64,000 nucleotides of DNA from Isoetes taiwanensis. Its lineage: Eukaryota; Streptophyta; Lycopodiopsida; Isoetales; Isoetaceae. Shown here piece by piece: positions 61,800-64,000 of the stretch. Below the pieces are notes generated by a model. That model was given only the letters and a program-made list of their open reading frames with translations. It was not told the DNA's origin and ran no database searches. Every line of letters begins with the position of its first letter. Within the stretch, counting starts at the first letter, position 1. The stretch covers positions 20,354,677 through 20,418,676 of the forward strand of contig JAJEKV010000011.1 in assembly GCA_021234155.1 (NCBI GenBank), written 5' to 3'. The position numbers and the translations under genes were made by a program.

Positions 61800-64000
61800 A
61801 GTGTCTATTATTTACCAAAGAACAAGTCGCATCGCTTGTAAGAACAGAGTTTACAATCGGCAAAGGCTGATAATTTCAAAAGAATTGGCACACTCTCCAT
61901 TGTATAGTGAAAACTTAAAAGTCGCTATCGTCAATAGTTCCGTATAGCCCACAAAAGGGACATACCAACTTTCATAGACAAAACAGATTTGTATGTCTGT
62001 TAAAATGGCTCAGTGAATGTCTGCCATGGTTAGTAAAGCAAATAGACTATGTGCCAATGCAAATGAAATGCCAAAAAGTGTCAAACCTGCAAATTTTGAC
62101 AGGAAAGTCTTTCATTATCTTGACAATCCCAACATAAGCCCAACTAGAAAAAGTGCCCAGCGTTGCTGGGCTTTTCGTCGAGCAAAAGTTCAAAAACTAA
62201 TAAATTGTTGAGAACATCTGGTCAGGCAAATGTTGGGTCCGTGTTAAAAAAGGGAACGAATTTTATAAAGAAAATAAAGGTAAAGGACCACGTCATTTCA
62301 TTATTATTACTTAGAAAGATAACAATTGGCCAAGCATATTACTGGTACACATAGACTTTATGTTATAGTTGAAATGGAATGTTTATGCTTTGCCATAATT
62401 GTTGCTATCTAGAAGTAGACAACCAAGCAAATAATAATTGGTACTTGATGTGGGTGCCTCCATAGCATGTTTTTGGTTTAGCCATCAAAGAAATCTGCTA
62501 GTTTTGAGATTATATGGACAATGTTTGAAACCTGTAATGTTGGGTTATGTTCATTATTTGTTTCATTTGTGTATAGTGGCCCTCCCTTGAAAACCTATAA
62601 GTTCGGGTTATGCTTCATATTTGCTTTCAATTGTGTGGTTGCACTTTCTTTTAATGCATGAGCAAGAGCTTCAGGCTTGAGTTGTTTTTGCCCCTTAGGT
62701 GAAGATCAAACACTGGCATATATAACTATAGAACCCCCCAAAAAACCTAAAATCATTTCAAAAAATTCAAAATCCAAACTTAAAATGTTCAATTCAAAAT
62801 CACATCAATGCTAAGAAAAACAGGGAGGGTTTTCTTTTGGTACGGTGGAATTATTGGTATGCTAGAATTTAAAGCAATGCAATGTCTGTGTGGAGCCATG
62901 TATTCTACCATTGTATTATTTGCCCAACTTAAAAATGCTTTGAAACTAACATGTGTAGGGAGCCATGTATCCTGCCATTGTATTATTTGCCCAACTAAAA
63001 AATGCTTCGAAACTAACATGCACTCACGATTGATGAAACTTGTGTGCTTACTTTAGTACATTTTATTCCATTTTGTGGGCGCAGACATAAGTAGTTTACA
63101 ATGTGTGCTTTAGCCAGGCTTGCTTAATTAATGACTCAACTTTGAGTATTTTATCTAACGGAAAACATAATTACCCCTGGGTAATAAACATTATATAAAA
63201 GGAATAACAGTATACATGGTGATACATCAGAGCTCTGTTCCACAGACAAAAGCTCTGAAACTTGCACAGATATCTCCATAGATATAGAAAAATAAAATGT
63301 TCAAAAAATGTAACAGTTGGAGCTTAAAAAAAGTAAGATTTTCAAGCTTCAAACTTACGTTGCCTGCTGGATATTCCTATGGTCCTGCTCAAGCTCAGCT
63401 TCATTGACAATGACACAGCACAAACATTCATGGCATGGGTGCAAAATATTCCAGCATGTGGACGCCAAGTAATAAAGTAACAACTGACAGCTGCAAAGGC
63501 TTCAAATATGTAATGCTTCCAACTATTTTGTTGTTAAAACGCTTAAACTGTTTTGCTGTTAGTCCATTCATATGTTTGATCAGAGCTTCATATCAAGCTT
63601 CAATCCCCAACTTAAAAAGTTGCTGTGCTAGTATTGAATAACTTTGAAAAACTGGTTTTTCTTGACATATTTTATACTGAGAGCTTATATATAAGTTTGA
63701 TGTTGGGTATTGTTTTATGACCAAGAAATCGTCCTTCCATAATCAGAAACATCCACTATATCCATCTTATTACATGTCCATGTATCCGCCACCTTAAAAA
63801 GCGAACGTTTTGACAAAAACACGACCTTTTTGCTGGCTTAGATTGCACAAGAAAAAATGGTGAAAAGGAGCCAAGTGGCAAAGGTTTTCCTGCATATTTT
63901 GATTGATTGATTGATAGATAGCTCTAGAGGCCAGGGCAGGAGAAAAAGAGGCTAAAAAATAACTTCGAAAAAAAAAAGCCTCTAAAACAAGAAAAAGGAA
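61800..64000. other. Right end, no recognised gene
   Basis: AT-rich sequence with short frames. The plus frame 62017-62211 (MSAMVSKANRLCANANEMPK.., Lys/Arg-rich) is isolated. GATTGATTGATTGATAGATAG lies at 63901. A 66-bp pair is listed separately. Confidence 0.35.
62894..63022. repeat. ~64-bp tandem repeat, two copies
   Basis: GGAGCCATGTAT.CT.CCATTGTATTATTTGCCCAACT.AAAAATGCTT.GAAACTAACATG occurs twice in tandem with few differences. Confidence 0.8.

Overview
The window looks like gene-poor, repeat-rich nuclear DNA of a land plant, most likely a seed-free vascular plant such as a fern or lycophyte; the species cannot be fixed from sequence alone. Plant origin rests on fragments of plant gene families (an APO-domain exon, a pentatricopeptide-repeat relic, a plant-type leucine-rich-repeat gene), plant-like introns, a Helitron, and a probable Replitron-type HUH nuclease. 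Most of the 64 kb is transposable elements separated by very long (TA)n microsatellites. Many open frames are broken by small indels, and near-identical repeats differ mainly in small clusters around CAG/CTG/CCG sites, so some breaks may be read errors rather than decay.

1-17.5 kb: a nest of Penelope-like retroelements (PLEs). An intact reverse-transcriptase frame (366-2522) ends in a 3' hairpin, followed by a divergent 5' region of a PLE (2646-5304). Three copies of a 3.15-kb internally deleted PLE follow in tandem (5351, 8504, 11657), the last stopping at an internal TATATAT site. After a (TA)n array comes a 5'-truncated LINE (14435-15131), then an inverted PLE 5' region (15132-17506, minus strand).

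17.7-27 kb: a decayed minus-strand Helitron with helicase (18.0-19.4 kb) and HUH/Y2 Rep (20.1-22.1 kb), then direct duplications and unrecognised minus-strand frames. 27.1-28.4 kb: a candidate tRNA-derived SINE and local duplications between two (TA)n arrays.

28.4-37.8 kb: a second, longer PLE with two near-identical 2.44-kb 5' regions (pseudo-LTRs) flanking an ORF1 of unknown function, a broken reverse transcriptase and a 3' hairpin. Each pseudo-LTR carries a TATA box, a short exon, a 216-nt intron and a second exon. 37.8-40 kb: the promoter and first exon of a third PLE family.

40-52.4 kb: a CACGTG-rich tandem repeat, unrecognised coding-like remnants, a repeat of AAACCCTA-type motifs, a HUH-endonuclease (Rep-like) gene of probable Replitron type (47.65-48.95 kb), and GGAAACCCTTCC foldbacks either side of a 2.4-kb spacer.

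52.4-64 kb: host-gene fragments. These are a possible F-box start, a PPR relic, a plant intracellular LRR gene with a partly duplicated 3' end, one APO exon on the minus strand, a LINE fragment next to it, a long (TTA)n array and about 2 kb without recognisable genes. The best leads are the PLE architecture (CxC-bearing reverse transcriptase, conserved introns, pseudo-LTRs ending at an internal TA site) and the HUH nuclease.
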